Below are positions 12,132-22,696 of a stretch of DNA of 64,000 nt, in pieces; within the stretch, counting starts at the first letter, position 1; every line of letters begins with the position of its first letter. The stretch is taken from positions 38,942,191 through 39,006,190 of the forward strand of contig NC_088302.1 of assembly GCF_032854445.1 (NCBI RefSeq), given 5' to 3'. The stretch comes from Liolophura sinensis (Eukaryota > Mollusca > Polyplacophora > Chitonida > Chitonidae). A program made the position numbers and the translations under genes. Below the pieces are notes generated by a model that had not been told where the DNA came from, did not search any database, and saw only the letters and a program-made list of their open reading frames with translations.

Positions 12132-12151
12132 AATATCTTTTATTTCGCCAG
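12132..12151 (+). promoter_or_regulatory. Candidate 3' splice acceptor of Ig gene A
   Basis: A pyrimidine-rich tract ending TTTTATTTCGCCAG has its AG at 12150-12151, 11 bases before the ATG. Comparable acceptors precede both paralogues, which raises confidence that this is a real UTR intron boundary. Confidence 0.55.
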
Positions 12152-12162
12152 ATCAGAAGACG

Positions 12163-12843
12163 ATGGAGTGGCTAGGCTTACTTATAACGGTGCTGGCCAC
12201 GTGGGTGGCACAGGCCCAAGAAAACGATCAGATAACGTGGTCCCATTTCGTTCTGGACGAGGAAGACGTGGAACTGTTTTGTAACGACTCCAAGGCCGAT
12301 TACCAACCGGAGTTGGGGTACAGACTCACTTGGTCCCGAGAGGTCGGGGACAAGCGGGTGGAGATCGAAGAGGGCGACAAGACAAAGTACGAGTTCACGG
12401 AATCCATGGGACTGGAGAGACTGTACCTAACGGTGAAGGACGTCCACATGGCTGACTACGGACCGTACTATTGTACCGTTAGGAACCAAACCAACGACTT
12501 CGTCTTCGAGCTGCGGAAGGCAATCAACGTAAACGGGATGCAGTACGCGACGCTGGGAGCGAAGTACAAGCAACCTGTCACCATAGGATGCGTCGCAACG
12601 GCTGTCGTGCTCGGCCTTTTACTGCTTATTGGCTTTGTCTACAAGTTCCGGTACATAGAAAGGGATACGTCGTACACAGTCAATGAAAAGAACTTGTACG
12701 ACACGGACCTCTCCAAAATGAACAGTAACGCCTTCGACAACCCGGCGCTTTACGTCGGCGATGACAAGAACCACAAGGAGCAAGTAGAAATGTCAAGCGC
12801 CGCAATCTCCAACGGCAAAGAAGAGATCACTACCATCATGTAA
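12163..12843 (+). CDS. Ig-domain type I membrane protein A (226 aa)
   Basis: A single-exon reading frame for a small cell-surface protein. Residues 1-18 form a signal peptide with cleavage likely after A-Q-A. Residues about 25-122 are one V-like Ig domain: Cys40, Trp57 and D98-x-G-x-Y102-x-C104. Sequons occur at N41 and N108. The juxtamembrane motif INVNGMQYATLGAKYK (121-136) corresponds to INVDG motifs of the two paralogues. One helix spans about 138-160, followed by KFRY. The cytoplasmic tail (about 65 residues) contains FDNPALY (191-197), an NPxxY-like element, and ends T-T-I-M, which could be a weak class I PDZ ligand. The start is supported by the signal peptide and the splice acceptor just upstream. 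Third positions are GC-rich compared with the flanks. A receptor or adhesion role is inferred from topology only; I do not recognise the family. Confidence 0.88.
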   Translation: MEWLGLLITVLATWVAQAQENDQITWSHFVLDEEDVELFCNDSKADYQPELGYRLTWSREVGDKRVEIEEGDKTKYEFTESMGLERLYLTVKDVHMADYGPYYCTVRNQTNDFVFELRKAINVNGMQYATLGAKYKQPVTIGCVATAVVLGLLLLIGFVYKFRYIERDTSYTVNEKNLYDTDLSKMNSNAFDNPALYVGDDKNHKEQVEMSSAAISNGKEEITTIM

Positions 12844-14050
12844 CTACAAAGGATTTATATCAAACTTCACAACCAGTTATATTTGGCGCTTATAACTTGC
12901 ACAACTGACTCGAAAGAGGTCAAAGAGACGAACTATTCATTGTGTGATATGATGTCGAAAATGATTGGCATCTGTTAACCAAAGGGATGAGGTATTATTA
13001 ACTGGTGTTTTTTTTTAACACGGTGGTTTATAGACGACCTTCTCCAAAAGATTGGAACAGCATGTCTTGCTTCAATATATACATCGCCCTGTGCAACCCA
13101 TGATTCACTTTAACCATGATGAACTGTGTATACATAGAGGAACTTTTCAAATTGCAGGTTTAACCAGTTTTCAAATCCAGTGGATTACCAATATGTGCGT
13201 TTGATCTGACTCATGGATCCTAAGTTTTAGCCACACTTAGTTCTATTGAACTCGAAACAGCTTACTATGCTAATGTGAAGACAAACCTTAGGAATTTTTA
13301 GTTTAATACTTAAAGATACCTTAGACTTGTTATAAAAATTACCGTTTATATTCAAATCTAAGTTCAGAAATAATACCATAAACTGGCTGAGACAGCACTG
13401 TGATCCTGGGGGCTCGGAGCTTAAATTAACCCACAATATGTGGGGCGGCACCATGAACATTCACCGCGTATTCCACAATTGCGTTCAGGTTGAGAGCCTT
13501 TTCTTACAGTGTGCTCTGTGTTAGCTATCGAGTCCATGGTTATAGCTTTCATTTATGACTGACTCATCTATAAACAAGATCCGGTAAATACTACAATACA
13601 GCACGAGTGCGCCAACTGTTTCCTAAATTTTCTATAAATTAGAATGACATATATCGTAAAGCTCAAATGTTTTATGGAATGCTTGTTCATGATAATTTAC
13701 ATCATGTCAAATCATAAAAACAAATACATATTTTTGTACAGTCATCAACTGTTTTCACATAATCCGTCTGTTATTTCCTCACGCTATATTACGCAAAAAT
13801 TCCACTAACACGAGTAACGATTGCAGTTTACATATACTGAAAGCAAACAATGCATATGCACGCTGTACATGCACAATGTATTTAACGGTTACAAAGACGT
13901 TGTAAAAGCATCCGACACTCGTCTCTGCGTGTCCCCAAGCAACAAACGCTTACGTTATAAAAGGGGAGGTAACACGGGTCAAGGTACTCGACAACAGGTG
14001 TCCGAGAGTTGTCCACCTTGACCCATCCGTTTGTTGCATGCATATATTTC
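12844..14050. other. Downstream of Ig gene A: probable 3' UTR then intergenic
   Basis: AT-rich and without a gene. I saw no canonical AATAAA in the first kilobase, so the end of the transcript cannot be placed. Confidence 0.4.
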
Positions 14051-14320
14051 TTTTTATTTATTTATTTGATCGGTGTTTTACGCCGCACTCAAGAATAATC
14101 CACTTATACCATGGCGGCCAGCATTATGGTGGGTAGAAACCGCGCAGAGCTCGGGGGAAACCCACGACCTCCGCAGGTTGCTGCCAGACCTTCTCAGGTA
14201 CGACCGGAGAGGAACGGAGAGGTACGGCTGGACTTGAACTCACAGCCACCGCATTGGTAAGAGGCTCCTGGGTCATTGCGCTGCGCTAGCGCGCTAACCA
14301 GCTGAGCCTCAGAGGCCCCT
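14050..14320 (-). mobile_element. SINE family A, near full length with tRNA head
   Basis: The best copy in the window. Read on the minus strand it starts GGGGCCTCTGAGGCTCAGC with an A-box (TGGCTCAG type) and GGTTAGCGCGCTAGCGCAGC, then a B-box in GTGAGTTCAAGTCC, then the core blocks, and ends TTTTACGCC reversed with an AAATAAATAAAT tail. This defines the family as a tRNA-derived SINE of about 270 bp. It has a 10-20 bp internal duplication near GGAGAGGAACGGAGAGG. Confidence 0.93.
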
Positions 14321-14647
14321 ATATAGATATAAGCAGCGTTGACAGACACTTCCAAACCAAACATTTCATGACCATTTTCAGGCCTATTTAAGTATGAAAC
14401 TCTGCTGGAACTGTATGACTGGTTCTTAGCAACTGGTTCAAAGTGCAAATTTTAGCGAAATATGCAGAAGTAATGAAAAGAACAAACAAATTTTCATCAG
14501 GTCAGAACGAAACTTGATTGTTGCTTGCCAAACATGACCAGTACGCAATGATAAAACTTGAAAATATTTATAGCACTATTAAGCCATGGAGGGCCTATAT
14601 ACAAGATGTTTCACTATCAGACTGGAATCAAAATAAGGCCGTAATGG

Positions 14648-14733
14648 CCCGTTTCCTCCCACCATAATGCTGGCCACTGTTGTGTCAAATATTCTTGATC
14701 ACGGCGTAAAATCACCTAAATAAATAAAAATAA
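14648..14733 (+). mobile_element. SINE family A 3' fragment
   Basis: GTTTCCTCCCACCATAATG, then TGGCCACTGTTGTGTC, TATTCTTGATCACGGCG and a CTAAATAAATAAAAATAA tail. Confidence 0.88.
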
Positions 14734-15800
14734 GGCATCAAAATCCACAGACGACCGTTCATGCGATGAATATGTCGCGATACCTAGATTAACAGGTATA
14801 GATTAATTAATAATACATTTACGCATGAAAATGATCAAGAGAAAACAAAATCATGACTTAAGCTTGTTCAAGACTTTTTCGAAAAGGACCTGGTAGGCCT
14901 CCGATAAGGCGGAGAATACGGCCCCAGAGAGATACGATAAGAAAGTGCAAATTTCAAAATCTCAGGGCAGTTCTGTAATTTTCCAAATCAGAAGTATAAC
15001 TTGGTCGAATCATCCATGAAAGTTACATGGCCATAAAAAAGATGGTTGCTTAGTAATAACCCGCCAAAAATGCACTCTCGATCAAAAAAGCCAATTTTTC
15101 GTCCAAACGAGGCGAATATTTACAATATGAAGATCAACGTTAATTAGAAAAATGTCTTTACTAAAACTTTCATGTGTGCATTTCTACGTGCTGTCAAAGT
15201 TTCGTTGTGGTTAAATTTGGTCTTCATGTGTAAAAATAATTTATAATTTGATATGTTAATTAACGGATAATTGTTAAGTTATGGCTTTATGTAACGTGTG
15301 CAACTATAGCGAAATCATACGTGGATCCTGGTTGAGAGCACATCTGCTATTCGTAGCGGAAGTATAAGGCTGAACATTTGTTATATATGTATTTAATTGT
15401 TTAGTGCATAACTGCGTGTTAAATAATTTTTCAGAAAGTTACATTTGTGGTTTAGTGATTTCCCCCACTCTGCAGTGTCTGATGCAAGAAAAGATGTTTC
15501 AGTGTGACTGGAACAGTCTACCATTTTTCGATTTTATGACCTATATTTTGCTTCGGTGTATGTTTGGAGCTTTATAAGTCGCATGCTTGCCATATAACAG
15601 GAAAAGAAGAGTAAAACAGAACTGAAAAAGAAGTAGCCTTACGAGTGGGTGAGCATCTTTCACGCACAGCTTAAGTCAGTTTCGCTTCTTGAAGTGCACA
15701 GTTTCCAGCACCTGGGCCCGATTCCCCGCCTTACCATACCAGCCCCTTTTCAAAGTTCATGTTTTTTTTTAATTTTTTATTTTTGACAAATGAATTTCAT
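14734..15800. other. Gene-free stretch
   Basis: AT-rich unique sequence. No supported feature. Confidence 0.45.
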
Positions 15801-15802
15801 GG

Positions 15803-15921
15803 CTGTGGCCTGAGTGGGAAGGTCTGCGGATGGTCGTGGGTTTCCCCCGGACTCTGCTCGCATTCCTCCCGTAACATCGTTGGCCGTCGTCGTATAAGTT
15901 AAATATTCTTGAGTATGCCCA
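15803..15921 (+). mobile_element. SINE family A fragment without tail
   Basis: GTGGGAAGGTCTGCGGATGG, TCGTGGGTTTCCCCCGGAC, GCCGTCGTCGTATAAGTTAA and TATTCTTGAGTATG, where the match stops before the tail. Confidence 0.82.
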
Positions 15922-16389
15922 TGGCTGTAAAGCGTTACACGTGTGTTTCTATAGCAATGTACATGTAATACATAAAACAGCTACCATTGTAATTACGTGC
16001 AACACACATAAGCTTTTTGAAGGTGCTGGATCACAATAAAGATGTCTCTCCTCCTGAAGACGCTCTAATTATCAAAATTAATTCCGTACCAAAAATCTGA
16101 AAGGAAACTAAAAGAAGTAACTACCCTAATGAGACGCTCCCACATCAACGAATTGGGGAGGGGGCATTCTGTGAAAATATAAGAAATACAACGTAGCTTA
16201 CCATGTTCAAATTACTTGACAAAGCACTGCAGACAGGAGTGGTCTGCTCTCTGGGAAAGATAGGCCACAGGCTTCGAGTAATCAAACAGCAGACAACTCC
16301 TGAGACTGCTATGCGTTATCTACATGATTTGCATAGGACAAGGTGTATACCTTTTATTTCTATTCTAAAATAATATTAGCACAATCTGG

Positions 16390-16597
16390 CAGGGTGAGTC
16401 GACGCAGCCAAAGAGCAGCCGGTACTGGCCCAACCAGTCCTCTTTCCTTGCTTTAACAACTAAGTGCTGTCCCAAGTGATACAGCCACATGTACCATTTT
16501 TAAGTACCATTTTTACCATTTTTTTTTCAAGTCTTCCCATATCCCAGGTCTCCCGACTTCGAGGTGGACGTTTTAACCATTAAGCCACCAAGAGGTA
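16390..16597 (-). mobile_element. SINE family C copy with tRNA-like head
   Basis: On the plus strand GTACTGGCCCAACCAGTCCT, GTACCATTTTTAAGTACC and CCCAGGTCTCCCGACTTCG lead into AACCATTAAGCCACCAAG, the reverse of an A-box-like TGGTGGCTTAATGGTT. The core has an extra copy of the ACCATTTTT block. Confidence 0.6.
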
Positions 16598-16838
16598 AAG
16601 AATTGGCGTTAGTCTTCTTACACTGTTGGGAAAGTCCATGTTACAATGGGGCGAATGTGGATAAAATCTAACTGCTAGTCGTTTGGTGTCATCAAAAGTA
16701 GATAAAACGTGGTCATAACTCCTTAAACCTTTACACGCTGAGCACTTTGTATCGATTTCATCTTTCATTCCGGAAAATGTCGAACCACGTCTATGCATGT
16801 GTTGGTAATTTAAGCACATTCCGTTCACAATTCGTTTT

Positions 16839-17145
16839 AAAGAGGCCATATAGCGGAAATATTTGGCAGAGAACCGATTAGCGCAAATCCAAACGATTTT
16901 TGCTATTATTTTAGAATAGTCCAAATAATTGAATGTACTTTTCACAAAAAAATACCAGCCTTGTCTTTGCACGTGTTACCGTTGAAAAAGTTCCTAAATT
17001 TATAAAGCGTGTCGTATTATAATTTATTTATTCGAACTTTAGAGTGAATTTAACAACATAAATATTACAGATGCAAATCTTATATTTACAGAAAGGCAAC
17101 AATTTCAGCTATTCTTGTTAAATAGAGAAAACGTGAAAATTTACC
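16839..17145 (+). repeat. Dispersed repeat G, copy 1
   Basis: Aligns over about 310 bp, with gaps, to 17558-17867. Shared blocks include GCGCAAATCCAAACGATTTT, TATTTTAGAATAGTCCAAAT, ATTACAGATGCAAATCTTAT and TCAGCTATTCTTG. It is not coding in either copy. Confidence 0.65.
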
Positions 17146-17557
17146 GAGTATGGGTTTTATTTTACCTATTATCCCCAGTAGACATCCTCTTCAATACTGA
17201 TGTCTTTAGATGTATGTTAAAATATACAACATGCGTCAGCTGAGGTCAGGACTCCCAGTCGTTATATACAAGTGAATAGTCCCCTTTCAACTCAATGGCG
17301 ACCTTACAACAGAAAAAAACAACAGAACACAACCAATTAAACAAAGCAAAACAAATAAAGTAGGCCGTAAAGGGTTTCGCCCCCCCCCGGTTATATCGTT
17401 ATAATTAAATACCTTGCTAATCCCCTACAGTACACAGCCACGTCACGTACAAATGGTGCTGATCGATAGAGATATGTTTTATTCAGCTCTAGACCGAGTT
17501 GTATGGACAGTCTGCATCCTATGCAAGGCAATTCCAGTATCCGACATATTATAAGTT

Positions 17558-17867
17558 AAGGAGGATATAACAGAGATTTTGGGCAAAAAATCGATCAACG
17601 CAAATCCAACCGAGTTTTTCCAATTATTTTAGAATAGCCCAAATAGATAGCCTTCAAAAAATATTAGCAGAGTCTTTTCACCAGTTTACGTTTAAAATCG
17701 GTAATAAAGTTCGCAAAATTAATAAGGCTTTAGTTGTTTCATAACTTTTTGGCAATTTCAGAATGATTTTATCACTGTAAAACAGTACAGGTACAAATCT
17801 GATATTTTCACAAAGGCAATACTATGAGCTATTCTTTGTGTGTATAAATATAGAGAAAATTTTGCCA
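17558..17867 (+). repeat. Dispersed repeat G, copy 2
   Basis: Same orientation as copy 1, about 720 bp downstream. Shared blocks read AACGCAAATCCAACCGAG, ATTATTTTAGAATAGCCC, AGGTACAAATCTGATATTTT and GAGCTATTCTTTG. It could be an old tandem duplication or two insertions of one element. Confidence 0.65.
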
Positions 17868-19490
17868 AAACCATTCATCATATTTCCCCTTTAAGAATCA
17901 ATATGGAATTTAGAATCGCTGCTCACTTGATTCTATATGATAAAAATGCTCTTCTCTTTTCGTAAGGCATGGGGGGACATTTGCACTCAACAGATATCAT
18001 GACGTTTGTTTCAGGATGTTGTCTGACTAAAAATGAAACAACCACTCCACTCCCCCTACCTCTAAAAAAAGAAAGACATTTTTCAGAGGAATGGATTCAA
18101 TAACAACATGGACCAATACAAAGTAAGGCATGCCATTTACTGATACACTTTAATCACTTCAGATGATTTCCTACACTTTGTAAAAAGTCAAGAATTCCAC
18201 ACCTGAAACTCAGACACCAGATTGTTCCCCCACTAGATCATAAGTATCAGTCTTTCATATCTGATTGGATGGTTGGTTGCCTGGTTACCCAGCGGTATAT
18301 CAGTTAATATAACAGCAGCAGGTCAATTTTCACATAAGCCGGGGTCACACTTCGCTTGTACATGTACAGGCATATTTCGTGAATTTCTAAAAATCCGACT
18401 AGTGTGTCGACGGATTTACATGGCGGCATCACAATCCATTATTACCGACCGTATGTTACAATGCTGTTATCAACAAAAGTATTACCAGCATGGAAAACGT
18501 CTGACTGAGGAGTATCTTTTGAATGACACTTCTCTTGTATTTCCTGGAAAATGTCCAAAGCATCATTTCAATACAACATGTATATATGACTTGTATCTAA
18601 CTGGTTATCAGTCTATATGCCAGAGCAGTTGGTCCAGCATCTTCATCGGCTAACGGCTTTCAGGTAGCAAGAGGCGAGCAGCTCTAGTGGGCAATCTCTA
18701 GATAAACTTAAAAGATCCATAAATAAATTTATAATGTATTTTTTATTAATGCTTTATATTATGCAATATGTACAGTGAATTGAAGAGCGTTCTTGTATAT
18801 TTTGACAATACTATAAAGTCTATGGACAGACTAAGATTTACTGAGCGATTCACACACAAATGAACACATGACAGGGTGCAAGATTAACAGGTTACTGTAA
18901 CCAATTCCTGAGATGTAACACCTGAGTGATGATGTAAATAACATAAATTCATCAAGTCAAAGATTTCAGACAAGCATTTACATCTTTACTGTACATCAAA
19001 AGAACCTGCTAGGAAGCCATATAATTTAGTATACTGACCTTAATCTTTAGCATCAATGTGAAGTCACACAGACAAAAAAAATACAGTTTCTAATAATCTG
19101 ACATGAACAGATCTCTTTTTCAACCATAATTTAACACGGTTGAGCAACAAATTTATGTCTGCCACACTTTTGCATTTATAATGTTTATTTCTGTGTAAGA
19201 ACATTTAGTTACAAAAGGTGAAATATTAGAATTTCTCTAACAGATAAAAGTTTTTAATTCACAATCTACATAATACAAATACTTTTCACTACAATGAATT
19301 TCATATTATCGAAGGTCTACTGCTGAAGACAAGAACAAACAGAATACACTGCTAAGTTTGAATACTGAACATATTGTCCTCCAGAATGGTGGACATGACA
19401 AACCTTATGGTTTACCCTTCATCTATTATCCAAATAATATCTTATGTTATTCAAGCATCGCCGTGCAATATTCTCTACACATCCTTCAAT
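17868..19490. other. Gene-free stretch
   Basis: AT-rich. A 126-codon frame at 18273-18653 has no protein-like features. Part of it (about 18333-18425) resembles the 5' part of the MITE-like element at 57570-57909. Confidence 0.45.
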
Positions 19491-19499
19491 GTGCAGTGC

Positions 19500-20035
19500 A
19501 ATAAGGACAACACACCTTATTACAGATTATTATAGACAATTTTCAGACAGTAACTGCTTCTTACAGACAATGATAAACTATTATAGACAACAACAGATTA
19601 TTGAGACACTCACAGATTATTACTGATAATAATAGATTGTTGCACATGTACACTGGCAGATTGTTACAAACAATAGCATTATTATGGATAATAACAGATG
19701 GCTGCATCGGAAATAACAACTGGAAATTATCAGAGACAATAAAGAAATATTACAGACAATATATTACTACAGGCAACAACAGGTTGTTACAAACAATAAG
19801 AGGCTCTTACAAACAATAAGAGGTTTTTATAAACAATAAGAGGTTGTTACAAACAATAAGAGGTTGTTACAAATAACATCAGGTTGTTACAAACAATAAG
19901 AGGTTATTACGAACAATAACAGGTTATTATAAACAATAATAGGTTGTTACAAACAATAACGAGTTGTTACAAACAATAAGAGACTGCTATGAACAATAAC
20001 AGGTTGTTATAAACAATAACATCTTTTTAAGCCAA
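19500..20035. repeat. 20-bp dyad minisatellite
   Basis: Units of about 20 bp like AGGTTGTTACAAACAATAAG are nearly identical at 19775-20030 and increasingly degenerate to the left. Each unit contains TTGTT-ACA-AACAA, a perfect small inverted repeat. Confidence 0.9.
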
Positions 20036-20089
20036 GGTATGATACCAGGGCATCATATCTATATCACTTAGCTGGAGGAGATGAAAAAA

Positions 20090-20690
20090 TATGAAATTAT
20101 TACAAACAATAACAGAATATTAGAGATAATAATATTTCATAAATTTACATGTACATAAGATATAAATAAGCGACGAGCCTTCTGTAGCCTCTTATTGTAA
20201 ATAATAACAAATTTTTATGAACAATCTGTTATTTGTAATAAATAATACGTATTTATTTATTTGATTGGTGTTTTATGCTGCACTTTTTTTATACGACATT
20301 TTGACTTATACCACAGTGGCCAGCAATATGGTTGGACGAAACCCGGGCCCAGGAAAAACCCACGACCATCAGCAGGTTGCTGACAGACCTTCCCATGTAC
20401 GGCCTAAATAATAAGTAATTATTCCAAACAATAACTGGTTACTACAAATAATAATATGTCATAAATATACATGTAAATAAGATAAAGATATGAGACGAGC
20501 CTTCTGTGGCCTCTTTTTGTACAAGCAATAACATTAATGTCAATAATAACAGATTGTTATGAACAATCTGTTATTTGTAATAAATAATAAGTAATCATTA
20601 CAAACAATAACAGGTTACTACAAATAATAATGTCATAAATGCAGATAAGATATAGATAAGAGATAAGCCTTCTGTAGCCTCTGCATTGGG
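20090..20690. repeat. Higher-order tandem repeat with interspersed SINE
   Basis: Three copies of a longer unit share CGAGCCTTCTGTAGCCTCTT (about 20174, 20499 and 20668, the last diverged) and flanking ACAAATAATAATATGTCATA. Two copies also share GAACAATCTGTTATTTGTAA. The first full copy is split by a SINE at 20248-20404. The units incorporate sequence like the neighbouring 20-bp minisatellite. Confidence 0.8.
20248..20404 (-). mobile_element. SINE family A insertion with 9-bp target duplication
   Basis: TATTTATTTATTTGATTGGTG at the left through CACGACCATCAGCAGGTTGC to CTTCCCATGTACGGCC. It is flanked by TAAATAATA at 20239-20247 and 20405-20413. The tRNA head is missing. The unoccupied target is present in the next tandem unit at 20581-20589. 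Confidence 0.92.
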
Positions 20691-20699
20691 GATCCTGTT

Positions 20700-21484
20700 T
20701 CTACTAGTGAATAAATCTGACCCAGAAAACAAAGTATTTAGCCACAGGATACAGAGACAACAACCTGAGAGATCATGTCCTGCATAAGGAGGCGTTATCT
20801 GGACATAGTATCTCCATATGGACTTTGATTATACTACACATACAACACAGGCCTGAATAGAGCCTGCTCTTTAACCCATTCAAATATCATTTTTAAACAG
20901 TTCAGTGTACAGTATTTATTTATAAGCATGTAGCGACAATATACTTGCGTCGCTCTTGATATGATTCTTCCAAAGACTAAACCTGAAAAATTTGGTAAGT
21001 CAGTTCTGATTTTTTTCATTTTCCCCCTTTCTATTCACATTACTTTAGAGTAAACCAATGGCTTTAATACTATCCACATGTGATTCATGATTAAAACTGT
21101 ACTGACAGCTCAAAGCTGCATCATGTAATGAATCATGATTAAATGAATATTCTTTCATATGCACCTGCCTTCTATTACGTGTGATAAACATACAGCAACA
21201 TCAGTACCCTGGTTAACATCATGTTTTTATAATGGACTGAGCTGTACACATGTTTGTGATCATAGAGATGAGACAAACTAACACGATTTTTCCAATATTT
21301 GATGGAAAGTTGGTGAGGGTGATATGTTATATATCTGTTAGTTATTTGATTCCATTAAAAACTACACCCAACAAACAATACGAAGTATTATTATAGAACA
21401 GAAACTAGCTGCAGACAAGTGAAGGTTAAAACACTAGCGGACAGCATAATAGAATAAATTTCTATGCACAACACAACCGAAACT
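20700..21484. other. Gene-free stretch
   Basis: AT-rich unique sequence between the tandem repeats and a SINE. If the 5'-UTR intron of Ig gene B is long, its first exon could lie here, but nothing specific identifies it. Confidence 0.35.
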
Positions 21485-21648
21485 TTTATTTATTTATTTG
21501 GTTGGTGGTTTGCACCAAACTCTGGACTATTTAACACATACAAGAGCAGCAAACATTATGGTGGGACAAAATCGTGCAGAACCCAGAGGAAACTCACAAC
21601 CCATAATTTGCAGGTCAATGGCAGACCCTAAAGTACTCTGTGTGGCAA
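21485..21648 (-). mobile_element. SINE family A copy, diverged
   Basis: TTTATTTATTTGGTTGGTGG tail side, then AGCAAACATTATGGTGGGAC, CGTGCAGAACCCAGAGGAAA and TGGCAGACCCTAAAG. It lies about 290 bp upstream of the Ig gene B start. Confidence 0.85.
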
Positions 21649-21910
21649 TCCATTAGTGAGCTACTAGCCTGCCATCAGTTTGCCAGAAGCTTGGCTAAAA
21701 TAATCGAATGATTGGACACAGATCACAGCAAGAACTCCCAAAAAGTACTAGAGACAAGCCACAAGTGTGCAATGATGGACTACTGACATGCACATCACCA
21801 TACAGAACGTTTTGATGCTGTATCTATCCTGTTTTCACCTTCAATCATATAACCTCACCTAAACATTATGCCCTGAAATTTGAGCAAAATGTCATCTATA
21901 AACTTCAGCT

Positions 21911-21933
21911 ATTTCCTCGTCAATTGCTTTCAG
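21911..21933 (+). promoter_or_regulatory. Candidate 3' splice acceptor of Ig gene B
   Basis: ATTTCCTCGTCAATTGCTTTCAG shape: a pyrimidine-rich stretch with AG at 21932-21933, four bases before the ATG. Confidence 0.6.
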
Positions 21934-21937
21934 AGAG

Positions 21938-22696
21938 ATGACCACCCCCAGGTTTATAGCCTTTATCACATCAACAACAGCCATATTTATCACAGCTGTT
22001 CTCTCTGCACAACCGAATGAGGCAGAGAGTAGCTGGCCGAAATACCAGCTGGAGTACAATCGGCAATTCAGTCTCATCTGTGACAGTCCAGAGCTAAATC
22101 TAACGACCACGACTGATCACTCAAACAGCTTCTCTCAGCTGTTCTGGATACTGCCCTCAGGTGAGCAGGTCACAGGTAATGTGGAGCGGGACACGTTTTT
22201 CACCTCAGGGACGCACCCCACTGGGTGGAACCTCACCCTGTTGGCTGTGGACGACACAGACTTTGGGGAGTATGTGTGCATCTTAGTCAGGCCTGACCAG
22301 CAGATTTACAGTATTAAGTTAGGCATCAATGTTGACGGGCCATACTTCGGTGATCTCTGGGCCAGGTATCGCTACCGCACCATGGTGGGCGGAATAGCTG
22401 GTGGCTCCAGCATGCTGTTAATCGCCTTAATCTGTGCTGTCCATCACTTCAGATACACGGCTGAGGAGAGAGACAAATTTCCAGGGGACGTAACTCCGAG
22501 AGAAGTTCGTGTCAAACATCGTTCTTCCTTTACGTATGAGTATGAGAACCCAACGGCTGTGTATACTGAGGAAATGAGAGAAATAGATCCGGAGGATACA
22601 AACACTAATGACAGAGTTAGTAAAGGTACCAGTCAAAAATCACGACCAGTGCTAAAAGATGGGGGAGCCATGGGAAGCAATGGAGACTTGTACTAG
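21938..22696 (+). CDS. Ig-domain type I membrane protein B (252 aa)
   Basis: A single-exon frame paralogous to those at 12163 and 43820. Residues 1-24 are a signal peptide. The V-like Ig domain (about 35-131) has Cys48, Trp70 in FWILPSGE and D108-x-G-x-Y112-x-C114. Sequons are at N54 and N98. The juxtamembrane INVDGPYFGDLWARYRYR (130-147) is nearly shared with protein C. The membrane helix (about 149-168) starts with a Gly-rich GGIAGG face and is followed by HFRY (170-173). The tail of about 80 residues holds Y-E-Y-E-N-P and A-V-Y-T-E-E-M, tyrosine-rich sites that could be phosphorylated, and ends G-D-L-Y. No PDZ ligand is seen. It is closer to protein C than to A in the Ig W-I-L-P-x-G and INVDG segments. 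The function is unknown; a cell-surface receptor or adhesion role is inferred from topology. Confidence 0.9.
   Translation: MTTPRFIAFITSTTAIFITAVLSAQPNEAESSWPKYQLEYNRQFSLICDSPELNLTTTTDHSNSFSQLFWILPSGEQVTGNVERDTFFTSGTHPTGWNLTLLAVDDTDFGEYVCILVRPDQQIYSIKLGINVDGPYFGDLWARYRYRTMVGGIAGGSSMLLIALICAVHHFRYTAEERDKFPGDVTPREVRVKHRSSFTYEYENPTAVYTEEMREIDPEDTNTNDRVSKGTSQKSRPVLKDGGAMGSNGDLY

Noticed and set aside
14280-14320. tRNA-like sequence with A- and B-boxes
   Set aside because: It is the head of a SINE; the same head with core and tail attached is a retroposon, not a tRNA gene.
16580-16972. 130-codon minus-strand frame with a CSAC...H pattern resembling a LINE C-terminus
   Set aside because: It spans the boundary of repeat G and the end of a SINE. 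The Cys/His pattern is too weak to call.
18273-18653. 126-codon plus-strand frame
   Set aside because: No signal peptide, domain or codon bias, and part of it is a repeat related to the MITE-like element at 57570.
21892-22110. Minus-strand frame opposite Ig gene B
   Set aside because: Shadow of the Ig coding strand. The same holds for frames opposite 22427-22636 and 44303-44491.
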